A DNA stretch of 17,287 nucleotides from an uncultured Lachnospiraceae bacterium (GTDB lineage: Bacteria; Bacillota; Clostridia; Lachnospirales; Lachnospiraceae). The notes under the pieces were generated by a model. The model was not told where the DNA came from and did no database searches. It saw only the letters and a list, made by a program, of their open reading frames with translations. The position numbers and the translations under genes were made by a program. Below are positions 1 to 6,632 of this stretch, one piece after another. The stretch's first letter is position 1. Each line of letters opens with the position of its first letter. The stretch lies in NCBI GenBank assembly GCA_902803305.1, contig CADCPL010000229.1:1-17287 (forward strand), given 5' to 3'.

Positions 1-576
1 CTCTACCATCATCGCACACTCGAACAGTTCTTTTTTGATCTCTTCCGGAGCATCGCTTTCGAACTTGTAGTTCATCTTGTGCTCCAGACTTGCCCAGAAA
101 TCCATGGCAATGGTCCTTATCTGGATCTCGACCTTCGTGTCCACTACCGAATCCGACAGGTAGATGGGAATGCTGATAAGCATATGATAGCTCTTGTATC
201 CGCTCTCTTTCGGATTTTCAATATAATCCTTGGTCGCCAGAACCTTTATGTCGTTCTGCTTACGCAGCATATTGGCGATCTGGTATATATCGGATGTGAA
301 CGAGCAGATAATGCGGATTCCCGCTATATCGTTCACATATTTGACCATATTTTCAAGAGTCACCTCATATCCTTTTTTCTTAAGCTTTCTGACTATGGAT
401 TCAGGCGACTTGATACGTGACTTTATATGTTCTATCGGATTATACTGATGAATATGCTGGAACTCGTCATTAAGGATCTCCAGCTTTGTCCCTATCTCTT
501 TAAGGGCGGAATTGTGAAGAAGGATGATCTCCTCCCACGTTATATCCTGCTCTTTACTGTTAAAATCTACTTCCAA
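1..576 (-). CDS. Small alarmone synthetase, RelA/SpoT-type GTP pyrophosphokinase (C-terminus cut by window start)
   Basis: The first 192 codons of a (p)ppGpp synthetase, which transfers pyrophosphate from ATP to GTP or GDP in the stringent response. I translated the frame by hand. It runs open from a TTG at 576-574 to base 1 and continues outside the window. Visible synthetase motifs are RIKSPESIVRKL (residues 54-65), DIAGIR (83-88, metal-binding Asp), the G-loop-like KDYIENPKESGYKSYH (116-131) and VEIQIRT followed by WASLEHKMNYK (149-171). No HD hydrolase domain precedes the synthetase, so this is a stand-alone small synthetase (RelQ/RelP class) rather than a long Rel. The TTG start is chosen because a GGGGGT ribosome binding site lies 8 bases upstream (585-590) and no in-frame ATG comes before residue 77. 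It has its own promoter at the end of the preceding gene. RelQ versus RelP cannot be decided from this part. Confidence 0.9.
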   Translation of the reverse strand, partial: MEVDFNSKEQDITWEEIILLHNSALKEIGTKLEILNDEFQHIHQYNPIEHIKSRIKSPESIVRKLKKKGYEVTLENMVKYVNDIAGIRIICSFTSDIYQIANMLRKQNDIKVLATKDYIENPKESGYKSYHMLISIPIYLSDSVVDTKVEIQIRTIAMDFWASLEHKMNYKFESDAPEEIKKELFECAMMVE

Positions 577-599
577 ATATACGTACCCCCGATGTATTT

Positions 600-628
600 A
601 TTATATCATAAACAGCGGGGGCGACCAA
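600..628 (-). promoter_or_regulatory. SigA-type promoter for the alarmone synthetase gene
   Basis: TTGGTC (-35, 623-628) and a perfect TATAAT (-10, 600-605) are separated by 17 bases. The -35 starts just after the stop codon of the upstream calcium-loop protein gene. The predicted transcript start near 592 leaves a leader of about 15-20 bases before the TTG start at 576. Confidence 0.7.
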
Positions 629-629
629 G

Positions 630-1655
630 TCATTTTGCCAGATCAAGATGCTGAATGGTTCCCATCATCCCGCTCTCATACAGGAATATACCCGTCCTTC
701 TTATACGGGCTCTTGTCTCGTTTGTTGACAGGTCATTGAGCGAAAAATCAGTTGACGCACTGCCCGTATATATCGCTCCGACATCCCGGTCTTTCAGTTT
801 TACGAGTTCCTGACTGCCGTCTTCTTTTATGAATGCGATGACCAGCTTGTCAAAAACTTCATCGGCTTCATCGATCCATCCGTTACCGTCAAGATCGTAC
901 CGGGACAGATCGCCAAATCCGTCCCCCGATGAAGTTCCGAACAGTTCGCTTCCGTCGCCTATCACGCCGTCTTCGTTTAGGTCAAGAGCAAGATATCCGC
1001 TTGAAGAAGAAAGACCGCTTATCTCCTCCTCTTCCCCGTCACAGTCAAGATCGAACCTTACCTTTACATCAGACACTTCAGCTATCGGAGAATCAAGATT
1101 GATCACGAGAGGATCCGTAAAAGATTTGATCGTCGTGACATTTCGTTCATAATACTGTGTAAAACTCCTGCTCATCGTCAGCTCAAGATCAAATTCCATC
1201 TCTCTTCCGTCCGCGGTCCTGACACAACCCGTAGTGGAAAAACAAGTCTCTTCGCTTTCGGAATGATAGTACTGATACGTTTCGGAAACAGACGATAGTA
1301 CCTGACCTCCTCCTTCCGATCCGGATATAGCCGAAACGGTGTCCCCCTGTCCTTTTGCCCCGAAAAGCATATAGAGAAGGAACTGGATACATTCAACTCT
1401 GATCCGGTTCATTGCATCACGGCGCATCTTGTCTTCAAGCCGGCCGCTTGTGGCAAATGCCTTCATTTTGTTAAAGATCCCGTCAAAATCCTCTTTGGCG
1501 TTTTGTGTGGCATCCTGCCTTGTTTCGGTCCCGCATGCATCATCAAGCAATCCAGGAAAAGCGATAAGGTTTCCTTTCTTCTGATAGCCGGACCTGCTCA
1601 CAGAATTATAGGTTCTGGCGGATTCCATTCCTATAGCACTGTTTGCGATTATCAA
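630..1655 (-). CDS. Hypothetical protein with EF-hand/dockerin-like calcium-binding loops
   Basis: A 341-residue protein of unknown function. I see no signal peptide or membrane segment, so it is probably cytoplasmic unless exported by a non-classical route. The N-terminal part (about 1-180) holds a predicted-helical stretch (55-100) and a Ser/Thr-rich section. The C-terminal half resembles a widespread bacterial calcium-loop domain: DPLVINLDSP (181-190), then Asp-rich loops DLDCDGEEEE (202-211), DLNEDGVIGDGSE (225-237) and DLDGNGWIDEADE (254-266), then GAIYTGSASTDFSL (293-306). The DxDxDG spacing is that of EF-hand/dockerin/RTX-like calcium sites. The start is TTG at 1655, supported by a strong AAGGAGGG site at 1661-1668. 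The gene stands alone between a terminator (1701-1735) and the next promoter (600-628). No function can be assigned; calcium binding is inferred from the loops. Confidence 0.8.
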   Translation of the reverse strand: MIIANSAIGMESARTYNSVSRSGYQKKGNLIAFPGLLDDACGTETRQDATQNAKEDFDGIFNKMKAFATSGRLEDKMRRDAMNRIRVECIQFLLYMLFGAKGQGDTVSAISGSEGGGQVLSSVSETYQYYHSESEETCFSTTGCVRTADGREMEFDLELTMSRSFTQYYERNVTTIKSFTDPLVINLDSPIAEVSDVKVRFDLDCDGEEEEISGLSSSSGYLALDLNEDGVIGDGSELFGTSSGDGFGDLSRYDLDGNGWIDEADEVFDKLVIAFIKEDGSQELVKLKDRDVGAIYTGSASTDFSLNDLSTNETRARIRRTGIFLYESGMMGTIQHLDLAK

Positions 1656-1700
1656 ATAAACCCTCCTTCATAAAATGCATCACGACATACATCGGAATAC

Positions 1701-1735
1701 AAAAAAGAACGGAATTCCCCAAAGAGAATCCGTTC
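1701..1735 (-). terminator. Rho-independent terminator after the aconitase/small-protein pair
   Basis: On the minus strand GAACGGATT pairs with AATTCCGTTC (one bulged base) around an 11-base loop, and six T residues follow directly (1706-1701). It ends the 4358-1847 transcription unit. The remaining spacer at 1736-1846 shows no other structure or ORF that I can support. Confidence 0.8.
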
Positions 1736-1846
1736 CCAAAGTAAGCCATTCCATGCTGTCGCAATTATACGTCCACATAATCCGGACCGGGATAATGCAC
1801 TATGCACTATCTTCTGTCTGTTATATCGGCATATTTCCGTAAATAT

Positions 1847-2116
1847 TTAACCCATGTCCTCCTCCAGGACCATAAATTCCAGGTAATCAAAGGGGACTTC
1901 TTCTATGAAGCTGTCCGCATAAAACCTGACCTTTGAGTATCTCTTGAAGTCGGCTATGTTGGAATCCAGCCATATCGGACGCGGAATATCAAACCTGTAA
2001 CTGATAGTCTCAAGCGCCCCGAAGACCTTGTGCGTGCGTGTATCTGCGCTCAGGTCTTCTACCACCGTATCGGCCGTCATTCTGTTGTCGCGAAATGCCT
2101 TTGCCCAAAACTTCAT
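1847..2116 (-). CDS. Small conserved-looking hypothetical protein coupled to the aconitase gene
   Basis: An 89-residue protein starting MKFWAKAFRDNRM, with no signal peptide, membrane segment or cysteine. It is rich in charged and aromatic residues, with the stretches THKVFGALE, PIWLDSNIADFKRYSKVRFY and FDYLEFMVLEED. I recall similar short proteins from Lachnospiraceae and related Clostridia but know no function or name for them. The start is taken at ATG 2116, one base after the aconitase TAA stop. An in-frame ATG at 2134 would add six residues (MHHRHK) overlapping the aconitase end and is less likely. The near-zero spacing suggests translational coupling, so a role linked to the hydratase is plausible but is only inference. 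A terminator follows at 1701-1735. Confidence 0.75.
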   Translation of the reverse strand: MKFWAKAFRDNRMTADTVVEDLSADTRTHKVFGALETISYRFDIPRPIWLDSNIADFKRYSKVRFYADSFIEEVPFDYLEFMVLEEDMG

Positions 2117-2117
2117 T

Positions 2118-4358
2118 TTATGCCTGTGATGCATAGTAATTGATCAGACATCCCTTCAGGATTATCGATCTCTCATCATCGGTAAGCGGAGCCATATGAA
2201 GAAGGAACTTCGTCATTTCATTATCTTTTACAACATACGCTTCGATATCCGGCAGGTTTTTTTCTATCGCATCCCTTACATTCGGGATAAAGATATAGTC
2301 GAGATTTTCAAACGGAAGCTCGCCTTCATCTATCAGAAGCGGAAGCATTCCCCAGTTGATCAGATTGCTGCGGTACCGCTTGGTAGCATACTCGTTTGCG
2401 ATATTTGCCCAGCCTCCGAGAACCTTCTGGCAGCTTGCCGCCTGTTCCCTGGCCGATCCGTCACCTGGCTTTACCGCAAATATCGTGGACCCTATTCCGG
2501 TGTTTGATTCATCTGCTGCCGGGAACCGGTTATTTATCGTCTGTATTATATTTTTTATCTCGGGAAGTTTTCCGTCCCGTACTTCTTTGGCTCTTCCGAC
2601 ATACATAGGATCCTTTCTGGACAGAGCAAACTCTGCCAGTCCCAAAGGATTGGATCTGTATGATGATGTCTCTCCGGAAGGGATCAGTTCGTCCGTTGTC
2701 GTTACCGGATCATGTATCACGGATACGACGCGAAGTACAAGATTCTCGGTCAGTGCTTTCATCGCAGGCCAGTCTTTGATATTCGGTCCGAAATGTATCT
2801 CCTGATCGGGATCGGCATTTCCTTTTGAATCAAATACTCTGTTTGCATATATTGTGCTGTCAAAGCTGTATTTGTATTTTTTCAGTGTATCTGCCTCGAT
2901 CTGATCCGTTGCACTTGTCAGATAACCTTTGTTTGCGGCCGTTGCGGCAATGGATCTTGCATCCATGAGTGCCACCGAGGAGATCTGCCCGCTCTGAAGC
3001 TTACTGCCTTCACGGTTGGGGAAATTCCTTGTTGAATGCCTTATGGAGAATGCATTGTTAGCAGGTGTATCCCCGGCACCAAAGCACGGTCCGCAAAAAG
3101 CGGTCTTAAGAACCGTTCCTGTCTGAAGCAGTTTTGCGGCACATCCGTTTTTGATAAGTTCCATATATACAGGCATTGATGCCGGATATACGCTGAGCGA
3201 AAATTCATCTGATCCTATATCCTTTCCGTCCAAAATATCGGAAACGGCACATATATTCTCAAATCCGCCACCGGCACAACCCGCAACGATACCCTGTTCA
3301 ACGTACAGTCTGCCGTCCTTTATCTTATCGGTCAGTTTAAGCTTTACCTCATCTCCGAGAGAGATCTTCGCTTTTTCCTCCACATCGTGAAGTATATTTT
3401 CAAGATCAGCACTGAGCTCTCTTATGGTATAAGTGTTGCTCGGATGGAAAGGCATGGCTATCATCGGTTCGATCTTTGACAGATCAACCTCTATCATTCC
3501 GTCATAATATGCAACTTTTCCGGGATCAAGCTGCGCAAAATCCCCGCTTCTTCCATGGATCTCATAGAACTGCCTTATCTTGTCGTCGGTTCTCCATATC
3601 GATGACAGACAAGCAGTCTCGGTGGTCATAACATCAACACCGATACGGAAATCTGCACTGAGCTCCGATACTCCGGGACCTACAAACTCCATTACTTTAT
3701 TCTTAACATATCCGCATCCGAATACTGCTCCTATTATCGCAAGAGCCACATCCTGCGGTCCCACGCCGGGTCTGGGGCTTCCACTCAGGTATACAGCCAC
3801 AACCTCCGGACGGGGTATGTCATATGTCCTTCCGAGAAGCTGTTTTACAAGCTCCGGACCACCCTCACCCATGGCCATGGTTCCGAGAGCACCGTATCTT
3901 GTGTGAGAGTCGGATCCGAGGATCATCTTTCCCCCACATGCGAGCATTTCTCTCGCGAACTGGTGTATGACTGCCTGATGAGGAGGAACATATATCCCGC
4001 CGTATTTCTTGGCGCAGGTCAGCCCGAACATGTGATCATCTTCATTGATCGTTCCTCCAACGGCACACAGGCTGTTGTGGCAGTTGGTCAGAACATAAGG
4101 CATCGGGAACTTTTCAAGACCTGACGCTCTCGCGGTCTGAATGATCCCGACATATGTGATATCATGGGAAGTCAGCTTATCGAACCTGATCCTGAGCTTT
4201 TCCATATCATCTGAAGTATTGTGCTCTTTCAGTATGCCATAGGCTATCGTATTTTTTGCTGCCTCTTCGATCGAAACGTTCGGATCCTTCATCTCGGATG
4301 CTGCTTTGATCTCTGTCTGATCGATCAGAAATACTCCTTCATCATAAAGCTTTATCAT
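2118..4358 (-). CDS. Aconitase-family hydratase, YbhJ-like
   Basis: A 746-residue [4Fe-4S] hydro-lyase of the aconitase superfamily. Family features seen in order are SDSHTRYG (149-156, aconitase DSHT substrate/His motif), a first cluster cysteine in GIVAGCAGGG (Cys361), the paired cysteines in CGPCFGAG (Cys422 and Cys425), and a C-terminal swivel domain with GDGSAREQAA (632-641, the Ser/Arg active-site loop) and RSNLINWGMLPLL (663-675). Length and layout match the YbhJ type of putative hydratase (E. coli YbhJ is about 750 residues) better than AcnA, AcnB or split LeuCD enzymes. The true substrate is not known; citrate/isocitrate or another tricarboxylate are options. The ATG at 4358 has a GGAAGGAAG site just upstream. 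The gene is followed at once by a small protein gene. A terminator-like hairpin lies only about 35 bases upstream of the start. Confidence 0.88.
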   Translation of the reverse strand: MIKLYDEGVFLIDQTEIKAASEMKDPNVSIEEAAKNTIAYGILKEHNTSDDMEKLRIRFDKLTSHDITYVGIIQTARASGLEKFPMPYVLTNCHNSLCAVGGTINEDDHMFGLTCAKKYGGIYVPPHQAVIHQFAREMLACGGKMILGSDSHTRYGALGTMAMGEGGPELVKQLLGRTYDIPRPEVVAVYLSGSPRPGVGPQDVALAIIGAVFGCGYVKNKVMEFVGPGVSELSADFRIGVDVMTTETACLSSIWRTDDKIRQFYEIHGRSGDFAQLDPGKVAYYDGMIEVDLSKIEPMIAMPFHPSNTYTIRELSADLENILHDVEEKAKISLGDEVKLKLTDKIKDGRLYVEQGIVAGCAGGGFENICAVSDILDGKDIGSDEFSLSVYPASMPVYMELIKNGCAAKLLQTGTVLKTAFCGPCFGAGDTPANNAFSIRHSTRNFPNREGSKLQSGQISSVALMDARSIAATAANKGYLTSATDQIEADTLKKYKYSFDSTIYANRVFDSKGNADPDQEIHFGPNIKDWPAMKALTENLVLRVVSVIHDPVTTTDELIPSGETSSYRSNPLGLAEFALSRKDPMYVGRAKEVRDGKLPEIKNIIQTINNRFPAADESNTGIGSTIFAVKPGDGSAREQAASCQKVLGGWANIANEYATKRYRSNLINWGMLPLLIDEGELPFENLDYIFIPNVRDAIEKNLPDIEAYVVKDNEMTKFLLHMAPLTDDERSIILKGCLINYYASQA

Positions 4359-4393
4359 TTTTCATCTTCCTTCCACATGAACATTTACAAGTC

Positions 4394-4419
4394 AAAAGGG
4401 GACTATCACTAGTCCCCTT
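4394..4419 (-). terminator. Perfect hairpin with T-tract between the histone-like and aconitase genes
   Basis: On the minus strand a 10-bp perfect stem (AAGGGGACTA / TAGTCCCCTT) with a GTGA loop runs into TTTT. It fits an intrinsic terminator for the histone-like gene, whose stop lies 30 bases upstream. It also sits only 35 bases before the aconitase start codon, leaving little room for a separate downstream promoter, so it may act as an attenuator in the aconitase leader. Confidence 0.75.
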
Positions 4420-4431
4420 ACGATCATTTAT

Positions 4432-4460
4432 AATCTACTGCAATCGTGATCAAAACTCAA
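4432..4460 (-). promoter_or_regulatory. Possible promoter for the aconitase gene, upstream of the hairpin
   Basis: TTGAGT (4455-4460) and TAGATT (4432-4437) are 17 bases apart, each matching 4 of 6 consensus positions. It overlaps the end of the histone-like gene. If real, the aconitase mRNA would start near 4425 and carry the 4394-4419 hairpin in its leader. The match is modest, so this is a candidate only. Confidence 0.3.
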
Positions 4461-5058
4461 AATACATATCGAATGAATCGTTCTTCTCGCCGTTGATCAC
4501 ACTGTAAACCTTCTGCTCTGCAATGTTAAGGTACAGATCGATAGTCTTGATCTCTGAAACCTTCATGCCAAGATCATATCTTGCACGATCCTTTGCAGTC
4601 TTGTAGTACTGCTTGAACAATGCCTCTGCAGAAACGTTCTTGCTGTCGCTGATAGCAAATACTGCACTTGTCTTAAGAACAGTCTTCTTTGCTGTTGACC
4701 TCTTCTTAGCAGGTGCCTTCTTAGCTACAACCTTCTTAGCAGGTGCTGCCTTCTTAGCGGGAGCTGCCTTCTTAGCAGGAGCTGCTGCCTTCTTAGCGGG
4801 AGCTGCCTTCTTAGCGGGTGCTGCCTTCTTTGCAGGTGCTGCCTTCTTTGCTGCTGCTTTCTTTGCAGGTGCCTTCTTTGCTGCTGCCTTCTTTGCAGGT
4901 GCTTTCTTAGCAGGTGCTTTCTTTGCGGGCTCTGCTGCCTTAGCAGGAGCTGCTGCCTTCTTCTCTGCTACAGCTGCCTTAAGCACTTCCTTTGCCTTCT
5001 CAGGCTCAGTAACAACAGTCTTCTTAACTGTTACTGTAGGTTTCTTGATGTCTGCCAT
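4450..5058 (-). CDS. Histone H1-like Lys/Ala/Pro-repeat protein with a small C-terminal domain (DUF6465-like)
   Basis: A 202-residue, very basic protein. Residues 1-33 form a short Lys/Val-rich head. Residues 34-125 are a low-complexity array of AAKK, APAKK and AAPAKK units like the tails of eukaryotic H1 and bacterial H1-like proteins (HctB, BpH1, AlgP), which bind DNA or polyphosphate without sequence preference. Residues about 126-202 are a normal-composition domain with the stretches LFKQYYKTAKDRARYDLGMK and IDLYLNIAEQKVYSVINGE. This resembles the domain I recall as DUF6465 in Lachnospiraceae proteins; that match is from memory and unverified. No signal peptide. The ATG at 5058 has an AAAGGAG site 10 bases upstream. 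The gene has a near-consensus promoter (5137-5165) and a terminator (4394-4419), so it can be transcribed alone. A nucleoid-associated role is inference; polyphosphate binding is an alternative. Confidence 0.82.
   Translation of the reverse strand: MADIKKPTVTVKKTVVTEPEKAKEVLKAAVAEKKAAAPAKAAEPAKKAPAKKAPAKKAAAKKAPAKKAAAKKAAPAKKAAPAKKAAPAKKAAAPAKKAAPAKKAAPAKKVVAKKAPAKKRSTAKKTVLKTSAVFAISDSKNVSAEALFKQYYKTAKDRARYDLGMKVSEIKTIDLYLNIAEQKVYSVINGEKNDSFDMYFEF
4684..4959 (-). repeat. In-frame (A/P)AKK-coding repeat array
   Basis: Degenerate tandem units of 12-18 bases encode AAKK, APAKK and AAPAKK. Adjacent units are often nearly identical (for example gctgccttcttagcrggwg on the plus strand). They differ mainly at third positions, which suggests selection on the protein. 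Such arrays are prone to length change by slippage, so unit number may vary between strains. Confidence 0.85.
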
Positions 5059-5072
5059 GATAATGATTCTCC
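5058..5072 (-). promoter_or_regulatory. Possible Fur-type box over the start of the histone-like gene
   Basis: The plus strand reads TGATAATGATTCTCC, matching 13 of 15 positions of the Bacillus 7-1-7 Fur box TGATAATnATTATCA. It covers the start codon and part of the ribosome binding site, about 60 bases after the predicted transcript start. The mismatches fall in the half that must also serve as ribosome binding site. Chance is a real alternative. Confidence 0.25.
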
Positions 5073-5136
5073 TTTCAAGCTCTCTTTATCATCAAAAACA
5101 CTGTAAAATTAAGCAATTTTTTTATACGCAACAAAG

Positions 5137-5165
5137 AATATATCGCAAACACGCGGTTTTGTCAA
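5137..5165 (-). promoter_or_regulatory. Strong SigA-type promoter for the histone-like gene
   Basis: A perfect TTGACA (-35, 5160-5165) and TATATT (-10, 5137-5142) are separated by exactly 17 bases. The -35 overlaps the TGA stop of the transaldolase gene. The predicted transcript starts near 5130, giving an A/T-rich leader of about 70 bases. I see no clear terminator between the transaldolase gene and this promoter, so read-through from the heptose operon is possible. Confidence 0.85.
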
Positions 5166-5881
5166 GCACGAATACTGTAACCAAGGCTTCTGCCGTCGTT
5201 TACGAACATCTGAACCGTCTCAAGCGACAACTGGCCGAGGTCTTTTCCAAGGTTCGGAAGCTTTGCAAGAATCGCGTTCGTTACCGTTATTATGTCGCAT
5301 CCGCTCTCCTGAGCCTGCAGTATATTGTACACTTCCCTGCAGCTTGCCCAGAGTGTAAGTGTCCCCGGTTTCTTTGACGCGATCTCCTTTGCCTTCTTCA
5401 TCATCGGAACGGCATCCACTCCCGTATCCATGATCCTTCCCGCGAAGACTGACACTATATTGTCTGTGCCGTCTGCAAACGCATCAACCGTTTCTTCGAT
5501 CTGCTTCATAGTAAGGATCGCCGTGACATTGAGCCGCAACCCTTCGGCAGATAGTTTCCTGATAAGAGGTATGCTGGATTCTCCTTTTGAATTGGTTATC
5601 GGGATCTTTACATACACGTTTTTTCCCAGTCCGCATATTATCCTTGCTTCCTCTTCCATACCTTCAAAATCATCTGCGAACACCTCGAGCGAAAGCGGAA
5701 GATCCGGGATCTCCTTCACGCATTCCTTTGCAAATGTAACATAGTCCTTGACTCCTGCTTTCTTCATAAGAGTGGGGTTGGTCGTAAATCCCTTCACTAT
5801 CCCCTTTTTGTACTCGGCCTTCATCCCCTCGATGTCGGCACCGTCTGCATATATTGTGATTGTAAGATCTTTTACGTTCAT
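5162..5881 (-). CDS. Transaldolase-like aldolase, Fsa/TalC type
   Basis: A 239-residue class I (Schiff-base) aldolase of the small transaldolase family, close in length to fructose-6-phosphate aldolase and TalC (about 215-220). Motifs: GFTTNPTLMKK (31-41), SLEVFADD (64-71), YVKIPIT (90-96) with the predicted Schiff-base Lys92, LNVTAILT (117-124), SVFAGRIMDTGVD (144-156) and TLWASCRE (176-183). The start is ATG 5881, preceded by AAGGGGA six bases upstream; an open frame to 5947 has no better site. As last gene of the heptose cluster, it may make sedoheptulose 7-phosphate, the GmhA substrate, from fructose 6-phosphate and erythrose 4-phosphate. That is inference. Alternatives are a simple fructose-6-phosphate aldolase or a general pentose-phosphate role. 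The 130-base leader upstream is highly structured. Confidence 0.85.
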   Translation of the reverse strand: MNVKDLTITIYADGADIEGMKAEYKKGIVKGFTTNPTLMKKAGVKDYVTFAKECVKEIPDLPLSLEVFADDFEGMEEEARIICGLGKNVYVKIPITNSKGESSIPLIRKLSAEGLRLNVTAILTMKQIEETVDAFADGTDNIVSVFAGRIMDTGVDAVPMMKKAKEIASKKPGTLTLWASCREVYNILQAQESGCDIITVTNAILAKLPNLGKDLGQLSLETVQMFVNDGRSLGYSIRA

Positions 5882-5933
5882 GTTTTTTCCCCTTTTTCTA
5901 TATTTAATGTACCGTACCCGCTCACCCTCGCCG

Positions 5934-5973
5934 GGAGCATCCTGCATCTTCGATACAGGATATGCGGGGCTCC
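5934..5973 (-). ncRNA. Leader hairpin upstream of the transaldolase gene (RNA structure candidate)
   Basis: On the transcribed strand GGAGC (5973-5969) and GCTCC (5938-5934) enclose a 10-bp stem, ATCCTGTATC / GATGCAGGAT, closed by a C-GAA-G triloop (5949-5951). The only non-Watson-Crick pair is T-G, a wobble in RNA but an A-C mismatch on the other strand. No T-tract follows, so it is not an intrinsic terminator. It lies about 55 bases before the ribosome binding site. Confidence 0.5.
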
Positions 5974-5977
5974 GCCT

Positions 5978-6046
5978 GGCATCCGCTGGTCAACGCATCT
6001 CTTTCCTGATTCTAGCAATTAACCAACGCGTTGACCAGCAGATGCC
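5978..6046 (-). repeat. 19-bp inverted repeat joining the gmhA 3' end to the transaldolase leader
   Basis: The arms at 6046-6028 (inside the last codons of gmhA, encoding WHLLVNA) and 5996-5978 (after the stop) pair over 19 positions with one T-G wobble on the transcribed strand. The 31-base loop contains the gmhA stop codon. There is no T-run, so a terminator role is unlikely. It could protect or process the 3' end of the gmhA part of the mRNA, or be an inverted partial duplication of coding sequence. Confidence 0.65.
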
Positions 6047-6578
6047 AAATAACTCCCTGCCATCCTTCCGCATGAGGCGTTATCCTCTCATCGCTGACGA
6101 CGGGAACGAGTACGCATGCATCGCTGACTTCTTTTGAATATCCGCCGTTTCGTGAAACTATGGATATGACTTTTGCTCCACGCTCCTTTGCAAGCTTTAA
6201 GGCATTGACTATGTTGAGTGATGTGGTCTGGCTTCCTCCGCCGACCGAGAACACCATTACGGAATCCTTCCCGTTCAAATGGCTGCATTTAAGCCACTCC
6301 GTAAAAGTCGTCTCCCAGCCTTCGTCGTTGGTCCTTGCCGTCAATTCCGATACATTATCGGTGGGAGCATATGTCTCGATCCCTCCGATCTTTCGGAAAT
6401 CATTGACCGCGTGTGATGCGTTTGCAGCACTTCCGCCGACACCGAGAATGAACAGTCTTCCCTCATTCTTTTTCGTCTCACGAAGGATGTTTATACCCTT
6501 TTCGATCTCCTCCTGTGAAACTGTCTGTGCAATACTTATCGTTTCCTCAAGGTATTGCCTGATGTAATCTTTCGTCAT
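6012..6578 (-). CDS. gmhA: Sedoheptulose-7-phosphate isomerase (GmhA-type SIS-domain protein)
   Basis: A 188-residue SIS-domain protein, the usual length of GmhA. It is predicted to convert sedoheptulose 7-phosphate to D-glycero-D-manno-heptose 7-phosphate in the cytoplasm, the first step of heptose activation. The phosphosugar-binding loop GVGGSAANASHAVNDF is at 46-61, a second Ser-rich loop SVGGGSQTTS at 111-120, and ISIVSRNGG at 138-146. The C-terminus ITPHAEGWQGVIWHLLVNAL (166-185) carries the His/Glu region expected near the active site. The ATG at 6578 has AAAAGGAGGAAA just upstream. It lies 54 bases after the guanylyltransferase/phosphatase gene and 130 bases before the transaldolase gene. 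Flanking hddA and hddC/gmhB make the heptose assignment much stronger than the SIS domain alone would. Confidence 0.85.
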   Translation of the reverse strand: MTKDYIRQYLEETISIAQTVSQEEIEKGINILRETKKNEGRLFILGVGGSAANASHAVNDFRKIGGIETYAPTDNVSELTARTNDEGWETTFTEWLKCSHLNGKDSVMVFSVGGGSQTTSLNIVNALKLAKERGAKVISIVSRNGGYSKEVSDACVLVPVVSDERITPHAEGWQGVIWHLLVNALVNC

Positions 6579-6632
6579 AATTGTTTCCTCCTTTTCCCGT
6601 ATTGCTTATTTCCCAACATTTATGACTTTATA

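Noticed and set aside
1656..1700. A flagellar SigD-type promoter (CCGATGTA) before the calcium-loop gene
   Set aside because: There is no TAAA element at the required distance, so the resemblance is to the -10 only.
4684..4959. Tandem repeats that could suggest a CRISPR or minisatellite
   Set aside because: The units are 12-18 bases, in frame, differ mainly at third positions and have no unique spacers; they encode the Lys/Ala array.
4613..5377. A 254-codon plus-strand open frame rich in Ala, Phe and Gly, looking like a membrane protein
   Set aside because: It is the antisense reading of the (A/P)AKK repeat gene and transaldolase end. The repeat composition keeps the frame open, and no ribosome binding site supports it.
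5882..5947. A 22-residue N-terminal extension of the transaldolase
   Set aside because: The upstream ATG has no good ribosome binding site and the family begins near MNVKDLTITI. The ATG at 5881 has AAGGGGA at proper spacing.
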